From Diploscapter coronatus (lineage: Eukaryota > Nematoda > Chromadorea > Rhabditida > Rhabditidae): 64,000 nt of DNA. Positions 46,901 to 61,061 of the stretch are shown here, piece by piece. Each line of letters opens with the position of its first letter. Position 1 is the first letter of the stretch. The stretch is from positions 20,227,249 through 20,291,248 of the forward strand of contig OZ038423.1 of NCBI GenBank assembly GCA_964036155.1, in the 5' to 3' direction. Position numbers and translations under genes: made by a program. Below the pieces are notes generated by a model that did no database searches, was not told the DNA's origin, and saw only the letters and a program-made list of their open reading frames with translations.

Positions 46901-49033
46901 GCCTGTGGCTCCCGTGCCGAATGTGAGTCCTCCTCCAGTGACGAGACCGCTGCTGGCAGTTGTTGTTGTTGCCGGAATCGAGCCAGTCAGAGTCAGAGAT
47001 GGAGCAGTGGTTGTTGCTGGCTTTGCGGCTGATGCTGCTGGAGACTGGCCGAATCCAATTCCTCTGAATTCAAAATTGATGAAAGATAATGCAAACAAGT
47101 GTCCACGTTTAGGTTTCAGTCCTAAGGACAAAAATACTTGTGCAGAATAAATGACCCGCAAAAATTTATGCCAATTTGTGATGTAAGACTAATTTTCAGG
47201 ACATTTTCTTTCGTCAGATAAAATTCAGCTTCGTGTAAAGGTTACGCATTTGTAAATATCGCGAAATTTTCTCTCTAATAGATGGTTAATAAGTCTTTGA
47301 TTGCTGCGTCTCTTTGGAAAGCAAACATTATCTTGCCCTACTCTCACTACTCCCTTACCTTTTTCACCGGGATTTAGAATCCACTTTCTAGCACAATTAT
47401 TTCGTTTATAAATTTAGTGAATTTTACAAATGCGTGTCTTCCAAAAGATGCTTTAGAATGAAACAAAACTATTTACCCCTGTCCGAATAGACCAGTTCCA
47501 GTTGCAGGGAAGAGAGGAGCTGCCGAGGCTGTGGAAGAGCCCAGAGTCAGACCAGAACTGGCAGTCGTCGCAGGGAGATTGGCTGTGTTGGCAGTGAGCG
47601 AACCGAAAGGAGAAGCAGAGACAGTCGGAGTTGCAGTGGATGGGAAGGTGAGTGGGGCTGGTGCTGCTCCAATCGTCGAAGTCGCTGACACTTCTGCTGG
47701 CCTTGGGGCGAAACTGAATGGAGGCGCAGCTGAAATTACGCATTTATTCCTTATCGAAGCTTCTGGCTGCGAATTCTTGTTATCATGAGAAGTATATTTT
47801 TAAAGAAAGACGATGGGTACTTGAGAATAACAAAGACTTTCCCATGTGAATATTGATTGTTTCCTAGACATTGTTGAATCGGAATATTAATTTTCAACCA
47901 TACACCGTTTATATCTTACCAGAAGCAGTTGTGACAGTGACTTCAGGCCTGGCCAGCGATCCGAGGGGCGTTCCAAATGAGAAGGAACTGCCTGCACTGG
48001 TTGCACCGGCTGCAGGAGCGGAAGTGATCGAGGTCGTGGTCGCCACGGCAGGCGGCTTGTTCAGCAGTCCTTGTCCGAAAATGCTCGTCCCCGTGTTTGT
48101 GCCTGAGGCGACTCCCATTCCAGTTCCAAATGTCAGTCCAGTGCCAAATCCGCTGCTTGCAGTCGTGGCTGCGGCTGGAGCAGAGCCGGTCAGGGAGAAC
48201 GAGGGAGCAGCGGTCGTTGCTGACTGCGCTGCTGGTGCTGCGGGCTGACCGAATATGCTTCCACTGAAAAGGACGAATCATATGGGCACTTTGATCAGTC
48301 AAGTCATCTTGGCGTTTAACAAAGTCATAATGTTTAAAAATTCTGCGAATTTTGCAACCAACGCATTCTAGCTGGTGAGCAATGTTTCTTTTCAGGGTAT
48401 CGCGTTTGGAAAATTAAAAACTTGATGCAGGCAGCTTAGAAAATTCACTAAATAATTTTCAATTTATACTAATCCACTATCTAACCCCATAACATTTCGA
48501 CTGGAAGAACTAGGCTCGTTATTTGTCGAATTTGAAAATGTAATCCCTTTTTATTTGCAAAAACATAATAGAAATTTCTCCCAAGTTTGGACGTTTTTTT
48601 TCGTGAAAATAAACTTTACTGTTTCTTGCTTCTCAAAATTTCCTTACCCTTGTCCTTGTCCTTGTCCGAATAGACCAGTGCCAGTAGAAGTGGATGATCC
48701 GAATTGGGGAGCTGCCGAGTTTGTGGAAGCACCCAGAGAGAAGCCAGTGTTGTTGGTCGTCTGCGCAGTCTGCATGGAGTTGGCAGCCAGGGAGCCAAAT
48801 GGCGAGGCAGCCACATTTGAAGTTCCAGTTGCAGTTGCAGTGGGGAACGTGAACGGGATCGTTCCTGCTGTCGTGGCTGTCGTTGTGCCTGCCCCGAAGA
48901 TGCTGCCCGAGTTCGTCCCTGCACCGCTGCTTGTCGACGACCCGAATCCCCCGAACAGATTGCCCGTTCCTGTGCCTGTGCTTGTGCCCGTCCCACTCGA
49001 GGCTGATCCAAATGTTGGCTTTGATCCGAACAT
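43941..49033 (-). CDS. NUP62: Nucleoporin NUP62 (NPP-11-like)
   Basis: FG nucleoporin of the central transport channel, acting in a coiled-coil trimer with NUP54 and NUP58. First exon about 48648-49033 (MFGSKPTFGSA, many FG, GLFG and SPFGSL repeats in T/S/G/A-rich sequence). More FG exons lie at about 47918-48264, 47478-47728, 46749-47064 and 46140-46300. The Nsp1-C coiled-coil region follows in short exons at about 45993-46100, 45732-45790, 45432-45524, 45271-45386, 44852-44925, 44446-44560 and 43941-43990. Its wording matches the family (LTMEVMGQERMFMNQALEMN, ELKQLENAYARLSHNLEFVD, MQMLANVDAQLKAS, IDGNTNEIMDTVGRL). Stop at 43941. TTTGCAG abuts the start codon directly, so the ATG is the first coding triplet after a splice. 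One small coiled-coil junction (45732-45790) is uncertain. Confidence 0.9.
44639..44787. repeat. Foldback MITE-like element, copy 2
   Basis: Left end ACTAGTTACCCTCAAGTTAT, right end (reverse complement) ACTAGTTACCTTCAAGTTAC, with interior GCCCTTTTGTG...; about 150 bp, in a NUP62 intron. Shares its terminal wording and internal TGGAAAA..AAAGGGAAG with the copy in the ISWI intron at 10281. Confidence 0.65.
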
Positions 49034-49040
49034 CTGCAAA
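49034..49040 (-). promoter_or_regulatory. Splice acceptor directly before NUP62 ATG (likely trans-splice site)
   Basis: TTTGCAG directly before the ATG on the minus strand, with no matching donor evident in the short upstream gap to the divergent SDHAF2 gene. Confidence 0.5.
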
Positions 49041-49521
49041 GATAAAATGACTTTATGAAAGTTGAGAGAAAGTGAAATCCATGAAAATTTCGAAAATAGA
49101 CAGCAGTAGTGGGTTTGAGGAAAAACAAGATTTTTCCACGAAATTCGAAATGTTTCAAAAAGATATAAGAATTCGAGATAAAAAATAAACAAATTGAAAG
49201 GAAACAGTCGAAGACATTTTCGAAATGTTGAAAGCTGTGATTAAAAAAAGCGAATTAATTTCATCAAATAGGGGTTAGGAAATGATTCGTCTGATTGCTA
49301 GATGAATGTCGATGCATCTGGACGACAAAACGATCGAGAGAAAATTGAAAAAAATCGAAAATCTTCAAATTTTTCGATAAAAAAGAGACTGCGAGCGTGT
49401 CGACTGCTCGAATTCGAGCGCGCTATTCTTTATCTGCGCCATCGCTAAAATTGCAATCGGCAGCTATTCGATTTGTTCTTCGCCTTTTTCACAACCTTTT
49501 CAGAAAAACTAAATTTGTATA

Positions 49522-49528
49522 TTTTCAG
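49522..49528 (+). promoter_or_regulatory. Splice acceptor before SDHAF2 ATG (likely trans-splice site)
   Basis: TTTTCAG ends 15 nt before the ATG at 49544, in the 510-bp gap shared with divergent NUP62. Confidence 0.5.
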
Positions 49529-49543
49529 TGTTGAATCGTCGAT

Positions 49544-50419
49544 ATGTATGCTCGAAGTGTGCAATGCCTCCTCGTACCATCGTCCTCGCTGTGCAGCAGA
49601 GTGGCTTCTCTCTGCAATGCTGCTCCCTCCTCTCTCTCCAGAAATCACCCTCAAACTGACCTCTCCACTACTCGGTTTGTATGTCACTCTTCAATATTCA
49701 TGAATGGTTGTTTCAGAGCCCGTCTGCTGTATCAAAGCAAGAAGAGGGGCATTCTGGAGAACGACATTCTGCTGGGCGAGTTTGCCGAGTCGCATCTGCC
49801 CAAAATGAACGCTGCAGAATTGGCTGAATATGACAAGGTAGGCGGAGATTTTCAAGTTTCCACGTAGTTGAGGGTAGGGTTGTCTCGAAGTAAACATTTC
49901 AAAATTGCGAAATCGAAGCAAATTGAAGTTCAAAAATAAATCTCTTTCGAAGTCGAAGTTTCGGGACAATTCTGGTTGAGGGCAAACACTTACGAAAACG
50001 AGAGTTATTTGAAAATAAATGGAATTGTCAAGTTGGGTAATTCGCTACTTCGTTACCCATAGTTAAGGATATAGGGCAAGGTAGGGAGAGATATTTTCCT
50101 ATACTATTTCACAGGTAACGAAGTAAGGAATTATCCAGGTTGCTAATGGAACTAGTGGTATCTTATCGAGTCTTTATTCTTCTGTCCAACTCATGCCATT
50201 CTCGAATTTTTGTGAATGATGTTCATGAAATAAGTTGCGAACAAATAACTCCTACTTTGAACTAATGTAGTGAAAATGCAGCTAATCAATGGCGAGCACA
50301 TGGAATGGGATCTGTTCTACTACATTTCCGATCGCAAGCAGCCCCCGAAGGATATCTCCAATATGGCTACTTTCCGACAACTCAAATCTTTCGTCGAAGC
50401 TAAAAAGCGGCCAAATTGA
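49544..50419 (+). CDS. SDHAF2: Succinate dehydrogenase assembly factor 2, mitochondrial
   Basis: Small mitochondrial matrix protein that promotes covalent FAD attachment to the flavoprotein subunit of succinate dehydrogenase. Three exons, 49544-49674, 49717-49837 and 50282-50419, give 129 codons and a stop. The first exon is a Ser/Arg-rich, acid-free presequence typical of mitochondrial targeting. The conserved core is [20 protein letters not shown], a [20 protein letters not shown] block and a short tail. Length suits the family. A foldback repeat sits in the second intron. Divergently arranged with NUP62, 510 bp apart. Confidence 0.93.
50034..50140. repeat. Foldback repeat in the SDHAF2 intron
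   Basis: GGTAATTCGCTACTTCGTTACC on the left matches, reverse-complemented, GGATAATTCCTTACTTCGTTACC on the right, about 105 bp in total, no coding capacity. Different wording from the 10281/44639 family. Confidence 0.55.
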
Positions 50420-51055
50420 GCACAAGTTGACAGACGTAGATGTTTATTTTAGGCGCCTTCGAAATATTTTTTGAAAGAAAATGAAATCTTTATTACGCTT
50501 CAAAGTTAACAATATTTGCCAGAACGTAAGCTAGAATACCAAGTTATAAAGTGATTGTGAGATCATCAAAATGAAAAGAATGGAACGTAGACTTGAATAT
50601 CATTTCGAAAACTAATTGTCACATCATCACAAAAGGATCGTCAATCTTTAAAAAATTAATTATTGCTTTCGTGATGAATTTCCTATGACGATGAATCGAA
50701 ATTGCACTAGAAAAAAACTTTAAATAGCATTTTCGATAACTTTCCAGTTTTTTTGTCTAATCTATCAAATTGGATAATTCTTTCTGGACAGTAGGATTGT
50801 GATAAATGCTGCTTTCCTTGAATTATCTACGTTCTACCACACTAAATTAAAGTCTCGAAATTCAGCGATGATAAATCTTCATATTATTTTGGAAAGTTAT
50901 TGAAAATATTGCAAGATTAAAAGTGCATAAACGAATAAATTAATATGAGCAGCACCTTCAGACAATATTGACATTTTATTGAAAAAAGATAAATATGAAG
51001 ACTTAAAAGACCAAGAAAACTTACTAACTAAAGCTTGCATTTTTCGAAGATCCGT
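50420..51055. other. Convergent 3' region between SDHAF2 and CDK5
   Basis: AT-rich, no coding exon seen; an AATAAA-like string near 50935 and ATGAAATCTTTATT-type 3' wording near 50480. Confidence 0.5.
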
Positions 51056-52620
<1,565 letters not shown>

Positions 52621-52623
52621 CTC

Positions 52624-52630
52624 CTGAAAA
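52624..52630 (-). promoter_or_regulatory. Splice acceptor before CDK5 ATG (likely trans-splice site)
   Basis: TTTTCAG then GAG then ATG on the minus strand, in the 203-bp gap between the stop of the pseudouridine synthase and CDK5. Confidence 0.55.
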
Positions 52631-52822
52631 TAAGAAACTGGAGATTCGATTAAAACCCTCTACCAATAGAAGATATTTTTACGGTTCTTAAACCGATTTT
52701 CGACAATATTGTCTAACAATTTCCCTATCTGAAATAGTATTTATACAAGGTCAACAGTAATGAAATAACAATAACAAACTATTTCTAAATTGAAACTGTT
52801 CCTATGAACTAACAAACAATAT

Positions 52823-55712
52823 CTAACGACGCAGCAGCGCGAGCTTCTTGAGCATGAAGAGGAAGTGGGAAGGCAGAGGAGAGCGGATTATGATTCGGTC
52901 AGAACCATCTCGAACACGCGGAATGCGCACCTGAAGATAGACGAATTCACATTTTGATTAGATCGTCCGAATTTTTAAAAATGATGTTTACAGTGCGATT
53001 CAAATAAAAAAGGATGTACAAATCATGTCATTGAACTGTTTTGTGCAATTCACTAAATTCTTTTCAAATTGAAAGAACTTCAAGAATGACTTCTCAATGA
53101 AAATTACTGGAATAATTTTGAAAAACTTACTTCTTTTGTATGCAGGAACATAGGCAACTTCCTCGTTTGAACATCGTCTATGTTCAGAAGATTGAGAACA
53201 TGATTGGCCAACCTGGAATAAAATTTAGCAGACTTAGACAGGGCTTAAGCCAAACTCTTCGTGAGTGCCTCACTATGCATTAATTTTGTATAGAAAAATT
53301 TTATCTTGCGTACCCCCTCCCCTAAAATTTGGTGAAGTCAAAATCATTTTCGAAAAGCAGAATAGTCCATTTAGTGAAAGATTCGGAGAAAGTAAAAAGT
53401 AAAAAATTCAATTTCTCACCTGGGAGGTCTGATTTTGTTGTTGGTGTATTTTTCGTCTCCAATCAGAGGGCATTTGGCGTGCAGAAGATGGGCACGAACT
53501 TGATGAACGATCTCTGCAAGAAAGAAGTAAAACTCATAGGGAAGTGCACAGATCGGAACTACAGATCTTGATTAAACTTTTCAAACAGGGCTTTCAAGGA
53601 TGAGGATCACGATAGTAAAGTCAAAGTGCTGAATAGGAATCTGGAGTCGGAATTTTAGCCACCTTTTATTCGCATTTTGTATGAAAATGAGAAATGAACG
53701 AATTTGCTTTTAAAAATGTAAGTTAATTTTGCAAATTTGTGGACAAAAGTGAAGAATTGACGATTTTCACTGACTTCCAGTTTCCAGGCTCTTATTTAGC
53801 ACTTTTCGAATTCACATTTCCAACTAGAAAGAATGATCAAACCTTTAGTAGTGAGTGCCTCAATGTAACTGACATAGCGCTGACACGACGCAATTGTTCT
53901 GCATTGGGTCGTCACGTAGTTGATTCGACTTTTCTCCTTGTTTGATTTCAATGGATACACCTGAAATGTGATATTGCTAGAAAGCTAGAAAAAGTGAATA
54001 TTTTCAACTCACCCTCACGTCGCTTTCCTTGACTTTCTTCACCAAAGGAGTATCCAGAACAATTGGAGATCTTGGCAAATCGCCCTGCACAAGAGCTCTG
54101 AAACATAGTAGTAACGTAAAATAATAAAAAGATCGAAGATTCGAGATTATTAGTTGGAAAAGATATTCGTATTTTTTTAAATTTTTCACCAAGGAAGATT
54201 GCATTTTGTTCATTTATCAAAGGAAATTACGAAGTTGACCAACCTATGAATAGTCTCTACCTTCCCTTCTTCCAGCATTCCCTTCACTTCTGATTGAATC
54301 GCTGAACTTCTGAAATAATGAATGTGGTTTTTATCACTGATTACTGATCTGAATCTATTTCCTGGATTTATCCCACAAATAAAAGATTTTTGAATAATTC
54401 TCTAGGAATACGAAAGACTAACTTACGTGAATTCATTTCGCCGAATGAATTCAGACTAGAACCCCAAAGAAAGAATAATCGACGTAAATTCTTACTTTGC
54501 AAAGAGCATCACACCAGACTCGTTTCGATTTGGAGATCGAATCAAATAGAGACGTTCACTTGTGGGAGAAACTCGGTTCTGTGAAAGGTATATTTTGTCA
54601 AAGTCAACATTAAGACATTTTAGCTGGGTTCATTTCAAACAGATTTTCGCAAAATGATAATGAAATAAACGTTTGTTCAAATGATTCACAACTCGATTGA
54701 ATCGTCCAATTCCAACCTTAACATCCTGAATGAGTCTGTCGAATTGGGGTCGATCGAGGTGAGCTGCGTTGCCGCTGTAGGACATCCCACAGGGCTTGTC
54801 GAAGGCCAGCAATTCACCTACAAATTAACTAATTTCTTATTTTCTTTTCTAATATTCACTCACGATCTTCATAAATGACTTGACTGGCCATATGTTCGAT
54901 CTGCTCTTCTCGACTCATCCTCCAAATTGGCACGAAACTCGAACGAATCTAAAATAATAGGAACAAGTTTGTTTGTTTTTGAAAAATACTAACCTCAGTG
55001 AGTCCTTTGAGAGGAGAATTTTCCTGCTTAAAGTCAGCCCAAGTGATCTTTACAACTTCCTCCGCTTCTTTATCACCATCTTCTTCCAAATCTCTTCTCC
55101 TTCTGAATTATTTGCTATTTTAACGAAATAAAAACTTCAATATTTTACATTCCCTGATTTGCCCCTTCTGAAGCGTAGTCGTATCTGCTAGCTGTGCTCC
55201 CGAAATAGTACTCTTCGAACAAGTTCGATGCTTCTTCGGGAGACGGTTTTTCCAAGTTCGGTTTCACATCCTTTTCGATATAATTCTGCAAATAATTTTT
55301 CTGAGTTAGTAAATTAATAAATGCAGTCAGTCATGTAAAAGATCCGGAATAAAAACAAAATCATGACATATTGACTATCACCTATTACGATATAATATGT
55401 GGAATATGATTAAGATTTGGTAAACCTTGTAGAAACGTTTCTCGTCAAAAATAGAAGCATAGCCAAGATAGAATTATATTTAATTCCTAACATTTTGAAT
55501 TTGAATAGACGTATGGAACAGGAACCATATTTTAGTTTTGAATTGAACATGAATAAATTGCAATTTGCAATCAAAATAAAAAGCATACAACGAGTAATCA
55601 AAAATAAGAATATCCCAACCTCAATTCCTGGGAACATTTGCTTCTCGAAGAAGTCCAATTGCTGTGAACCATCATCGGCTTTGTCATCCTCTTTTTCACT
55701 GCCTTTTCCCAT
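52823..55712 (-). CDS. RluA-family pseudouridine synthase-like protein (RPUSD4-like)
   Basis: RluA-type fold protein, probably acting on mitochondrial RNA if it follows RPUSD relatives. Exons at about 55622-55712 (start), 55164-55287, 54995-55103, 54862-54952, 54722-54820, 54495-54582, 54258-54312, 54013-54108, 53845-53960, 53421-53513, 53138-53214 and 52823-52932. Recognisable pieces: LLAFDKPCGMSYSG (the xxNKPxG entry motif), NESGVMLFAK (TSGVMLFA motif), a TIHRALVQGDLP segment and EIVHQVRAHLLHAKCPLIGDEKY (the HQIRVHL..G.PI.GD..Y motif). The catalytic motif normally HRLD ahead of SGV reads LIRSPNRNESG here, so the active-site Asp is not evident. A TTTTCAG acceptor lies 18 nt upstream of the ATG. 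Middle of a same-strand trio with LEM-3 and CDK5. Confidence 0.8.
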
Positions 55713-56233
55713 TTCGTGATTGCAGTTGGACTGAAAATGCTTTGCTAAAATTCAATTCTAATACAAAAATTAGAGATAGATCATTGGACATTTACCAATG
55801 GATAAATAATCAAACCAACTCTCGATTATAGAATGGTTTATTTGATTCAAACGAATAATAAGCGAGTAGAAAACAAAGTGAATTACAGAGGATCAATTAG
55901 GTAGTCAAGTGAAAATAAACAATTGCACCTGCAGATGAGAAGATATGATAAAGCCGAAGTGGATTTGGTGAAATCGAGAGACTGATTATGGCAACTGAAA
56001 AGGATCAGCACATACTCATGACTGTGACGTCGTGGCAGACTCAAAAATGGCTATTGAATAATGTTCCTAAGGACTATTTGAAAGTAACACTAGAATTATA
56101 ATGAACAGCTTTGTACACAGCACTAGAAGTGTATCTTGAAACCAAATATGAGTGAGAAGTTTCATTGAAAAAACCGTGCTATAAAATTAGAAGAAAATAA
56201 CGAGTGTTGAGTAGCTATCGTATTTGATCGTAA
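55713..56233. other. Intergenic gap of the LEM-3 / pseudouridine synthase / CDK5 trio
   Basis: 521 bp, AT-rich, no coding. Includes TTTTCAG at 55731-55737, the putative trans-splice acceptor of the downstream gene, and the LEM-3 3' untranslated region. Confidence 0.5.
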
Positions 56234-59200
56234 TCACTTCTTCCTGTTAGGCTGCCTGCCAGACTGGACAGGCGCATTGGAAGGAGTCGAGACAGAGGCG
56301 CCAGGCAGAGAATCCACGTGAACGACTCGCACTCCCTCTGCATGCAAGGCTGCGAACGCTCTGCAATTAATCAACAATAAATTTGGCACTAGACTTTAAT
56401 GACAAGGTATTTTCAAAGAACATAATCTGAATAACAGTTTTCTAGGATGATTTTAGCATTTTCGAAGTGTAGCAAGGAAAACGTTAGTAAAAATCTGAAT
56501 CTTTACTGTTGCTCAAACTGAAATTTTTCCCCTTTGAAACTTAAAATAAATGGAATAATTTACCTGTAAAGCAGATGAACACCTAGCTCAGCCTTCATGG
56601 ACGCGTCCCACGACTTAGACAGCCCGTGCCATTCGCCCGACTGAAACGTTCAAAAATCAAAAATGTCAAGTCGAATTTTGGCAAACCTTCATGTTGGTCA
56701 AATTGTCGACTCGCAGTGCATCGATCAGGGCTGCCTCGATCACGAATGCCTCTTCGTCCGAAATCCCGTGGCCTGAAATTATTCCCGAATGGAAACCTTC
56801 ATTCTTCTACTCATACCAATTTCGAGCCTTCCAACGCCGTGTCCTTTCGTCCAGAGCGAGTCGATTCGTCCCAGCTTCGCATTCGTTCGCTGAAATCGAA
56901 AGAGTTTCATAATAGAATAGGCAATTGATCATCAATTCTTTGTAAAATTCGAGTTTGTGGAACGTCACAGTATTTTCTCCCTTTTCTAAAGGAAGAAGGG
57001 CGGGATAATGAAGGAAAAAGAATAAAGCCGAGTTGACATTTGAAAACTCGCCGAAATAACGAAAAAAGGTACTCACGAGTTTGGCCGATTTCGCTTCTCG
57101 TTCCTTTTTCGCTTCAATCAAATGCTGCAGAGGGCGAAGCTGAAAATAGATTCATCGAATTTAAATGAGAAAATTGCATGTGCTACCTTCTTTCCTTTGC
57201 CCACATAGAAAATGGATGCGATGAAGTCGCTGAATCTGATGTTCTTGCCGTCCTGATAGAGAACCCTCGGGTCGAAGAGCAGGTAGCAGAACGCTGTCAC
57301 GCCTTTGCGCGAGAATTCTTCTCGAATCTGAAAGCCATTCAGCTAATAAAGAAATCGAAAACATGTGAAATTTTACAACCTCTGCCAAATTTAATACAAG
57401 AAAGCTATATTATATAGATATAACATGTCTTAAAAAAGCAGATAAACTCGAAGAGGAAAAAGAAAAGAAATGAGCGACATTAATTTAGCCCTGCAATATG
57501 TACTTATATTTGCAAATATTCATTTATTATGAGAAAGTCATTGTGTGAGGATCAAATGTCGAAGAATAACAAAATGTGTGTGTGTGTTTTAAGAGGGCGA
57601 AATTTGCGATGCTTGAGTGATAAAGATGTCTTTATCGAAGCCTTGCTTGTATAATCTTCTCGTCGTGTGAAATGAGCTTTGTTTTCGAAGAAATTCAAAA
57701 GTTATCTAACCTGTTCGTTGAGCAATTTCCCCCTTTCTTCACTGAGCTGCCCCTTTATGGCCAGTTCCAACTGCCTCGAGTACTTGTCTCCAATAGCCTC
57801 CTTCATTTCCTTCCTCGCTTCGTACAGCTTCTTCTCATAAAGACGTCGAGTTCTGAACTATCTTTTCGCCATATTCTTTGAATTTCAGCTATCAAACCTG
57901 GAGCAGATGGGTCCGGCCACAATTCCGACTTCTTTCAATTGCGAACGCAGCTCGATGTCCTTCAACCTGAAATTCTACTCATTCATTTTCAACTCTCTAT
58001 AAAGTGATTGCGATTATTATTTTTTCTAGAGTTCATACTTTATCAAAATGAATACAGAAAAGAAACATATCGCTTAGCAGATAAGTACCCATTTTAGAGA
58101 TTTGAAAATATTCTTCTCGTTTATGTCGAAAAAAAGATTTGCAACTATACAAATGCTAACTAACCCTTTGATTCTGCGCATCTCGCAGTCGTCGATGTTC
58201 ACGATTCTAGCGTGATCGTCTGCATCCGAAAGTTTCGTCTGCAATCAACAAAATATTGTGACGTCTGATTACTTGTTGAAAATTAACAGGAGTGTATTGA
58301 GTACTTGTACCTTGTTTCATGTATTCACTCTTTCACCTTTTCCTCGACTCTTTCTACTGTCAAGTCTCTGAAATAATGCACAAGCTTTCAATACACGGTT
58401 GTTCGCTTTCGTACTTGTGAAGTATGAGTTATTTTTCATTTTCATCCAAGTAATTGAACGTCCATAAGAAATTAAATGAGAAAATCGTGAATATTCCCAT
58501 TCATAAAAATAAGTCCATCTTTAAGGGTTTTTTCTCAATATCTAAAAAAATCAAATTTAAAAAAGGCTAATACCTTGGAAAATCGATTTCTGAGTTCGGT
58601 AACGTTGAAACTCATGTCTTCAGCGGAGAAGTACTCAGTGGAATTGTGCTCAGCGACAGGGCTTCTGTGGTCGATGGACTTCCTTTGCTGAGGTGGAGTA
58701 GCTGCAGGGGCAGAGGGCACTTTGCGGAGGCCTGCAGCTCTCGCTTGTGGAGTGTCGTAATAGGACGGCTTAATCGGGTGATGCAGTTTCCCAGGCTGAA
58801 ATACAGAAAATACCGAGTAAGAAGAACAATATTTACTATGCCGTTCAGAGTAGCAGGTTGAGCAGACCCATTTTGGGTGTAACCACCAGTAACAAATCTG
58901 AAAATATAATAACTTAGACAAAGGATGTTTCAGGGCGTTCAAAATATTGGATATTGCAATTTGAAGGAATAGTAAGGGAGAATTGTAGAAGGCTAGAAAA
59001 GATACTAACACGTGCTTTTTACTATCAATGGATCTTAGTAAACGCTGGATAACGAAAGATAGAGAAAGTGAGAGATGAAGACAAAACACTAGAAAAAAAT
59101 GATGAATTGCAAATTGCGCTATTTCGATTATGATAAGCACGAGTCAGCAAAACTTATTGGTTATCATTCCTTCGAGTCACAACATTGTGACGCTATAAAG

Positions 59201-61061
59201 TGATCAATTATTCAAAATGATGATGCAAACCTGGGAGGGAACTCGGTCTGAGGACTCAATTCATTGAGCGGATTCAATTTGGTAGACCAAGAGATGGAAT
59301 CCTGTCTCTGCCAATCGCCCTGCGCAGTCACTTCATTCTTCGAACCCTCTTCGTCTTCAACGCTTTTCTTAAACATACTCATTCCCGATCTTTCAATTGA
59401 GAAAATAAGCTCACTCTGTCCGGACTTTTGCCTTTGATTCGATTGAACGAGTTGCGAATTTTTCTCCTCACAACGCGCAGACCACGACCGATTTTCGTGG
59501 CAGGACGAGCTGAATTTTAATTTATTTGCTTTTTGAAGACAAGAATGGCATAAAATGCTAGGACAAGTCTGGACTTTCAGAGAAAACGGTTTGTAAAAAT
59601 TTGAGAAAACTATTATTCAAATGTAAAAGAAAATACAGAAATGTTTTCTTATTGAAAAATTTGGAACGAGACTTTTACTCCGAATTGTGCAACTCTTCTT
59701 TTTGAATCGAAAGTTACAGAAAAAAAAACCGATTAATCCCTTGAAAGATATGAAAACTGAAAATTTTCTTCAAATTTTGGAAGATTCAAGAAACTATTTC
59801 TCTAAAAATGATCGTTTTTTTCAGAAAAAAAGAAAACAACTACTTGTGATGTTGTCAGAATTGGCTGGATGGAGTGAGTCGAATCGAAGAGGCCTCTGTG
59901 CCCTGTGGCAAGAGAATATTCGCGCGATTGCAGGGCCTCTTCTCTGTTGGACGAGTTTCAAATGGTCACGCAGAATTCTGCAAATGAATGTTTCCTTCTA
60001 GTTTCAATAGAATTGACAGACTGTTTGCATTCGCCCTGAGACATGGACAGAGGAGTTCTGCCGAACGAGTCGTGATACAGAGGATCCGCGCCTGGAAATG
60101 AATTGTCTTGGAAAGGCAATCTGAATGAGGTACCGAAATTGAGCAGCAGCTGGCAGAAACTCGTCCTTCCGAAATACGCAGCCACGTGCAAAGCTCAAAT
60201 AGATATCGTCATACATTCTATACATTATAGCATGTCATGTTATGATCAATTCGAGTTCAGGACTCGTTTGAGCTTGGTTTAGCGAAGCACAGCAGAGTGC
60301 AAGGAAAGATGATGAACGAAAAATAATCGAGTTCATATAGCGAACTAGTGTGCAATGAGAGAGAGAGAGAGCATTTCCTTACAGCTTCCTAGTTCTACAA
60401 CCTATTTCGTCTGGTCGCGATGTCGCCAGACTTCTCAAAACTCGACCCACAATCCGTCCCGCAGAAAGAGCGTCATATCGAGAGAGAAAAGAGCATGTCT
60501 TCTTTGCCCTCTCCCGAAAAACTGCACTATTTTCTCCTGTGGGTCGAATAGCAACCCGAAATTTAGAAAAGTCTGGACGTCACGACAATCCAAATAGCCA
60601 GAAATTGCAATTACTCAAGAAGTATAAACGTACCCGTGAGCCCGTCTTCTGCAGTCTCGCGAACAGATACCTCTCCACGACCTGTAATTAATTCATGAGA
60701 AATTAAGAAGACAAATGAACAAACTAAGCAGGTGTCTGGCTGCATGGACTGCATTCTCAGATTCAGAAGCGGCCAGCAAATGCAGCACTTTCTTCCTTTC
60801 ATCCACCCCTATTCCAGTCCCACTTCCAGTCATTCCTCCGGACAGATGATTGGATATCACTCTGAAAATCAACAAAATTCACAAAAAGAAATTGACGAAA
60901 CTCAAACAAACGAACGAGGAAATGAAGCAAAACAACAGAGGGAAATGCTACTTGCAGAAGTACTCATTTTTGTTTTTGTTTTCGAGCAGCGACAGAAGAG
61001 AGTCGTCGAAATTCTCAAATGACGACAAAATCGAAAACGAAGGGAGGGAATAGAAATGCAT
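56234..61061 (-). CDS. lem-3: LEM-3/ANKLE1-type endonuclease (ankyrin, LEM, GIY-YIG)
   Basis: DNA nuclease that cuts unresolved chromatin bridges late in division, known from C. elegans LEM-3 and human ANKLE1. The first exon (61061 to about 60952) is tentative. Ankyrin repeats follow at about 60862-60729 (KKVLHLLAASESENAVHAAR), 60683-60634 and 60193-59965 (ALHVAAYFGRTSFCQLLLNF ... DSFGRTPLSMSQ). A disordered Ser/Pro linker covers 59396-58575. The LEM domain lies at about 57966-57897 and onward (LKDIELRSQLKEVGIVAGPI, TRRLYEKKLYEAR). The GIY-YIG nuclease covers about 57330-56640: FCYLLFDPRVLY, FIASIFYVGKGK, RPLQHLIEAKKE, then IEAALIDALRVDNLTNMKSG. Stop at 56234. Domain order and motifs match the family well. 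First gene of a same-strand trio, divergent from ALX-1 across 241 bp. Confidence 0.9.

Noticed and set aside
46695..49058. Plus-strand open frames rich in Val/Ala/Pro opposite NUP62
   Set aside because: They are shadows of the Gly/Thr/Ala/Ser FG-repeat exons on the minus strand; no splice or family support.
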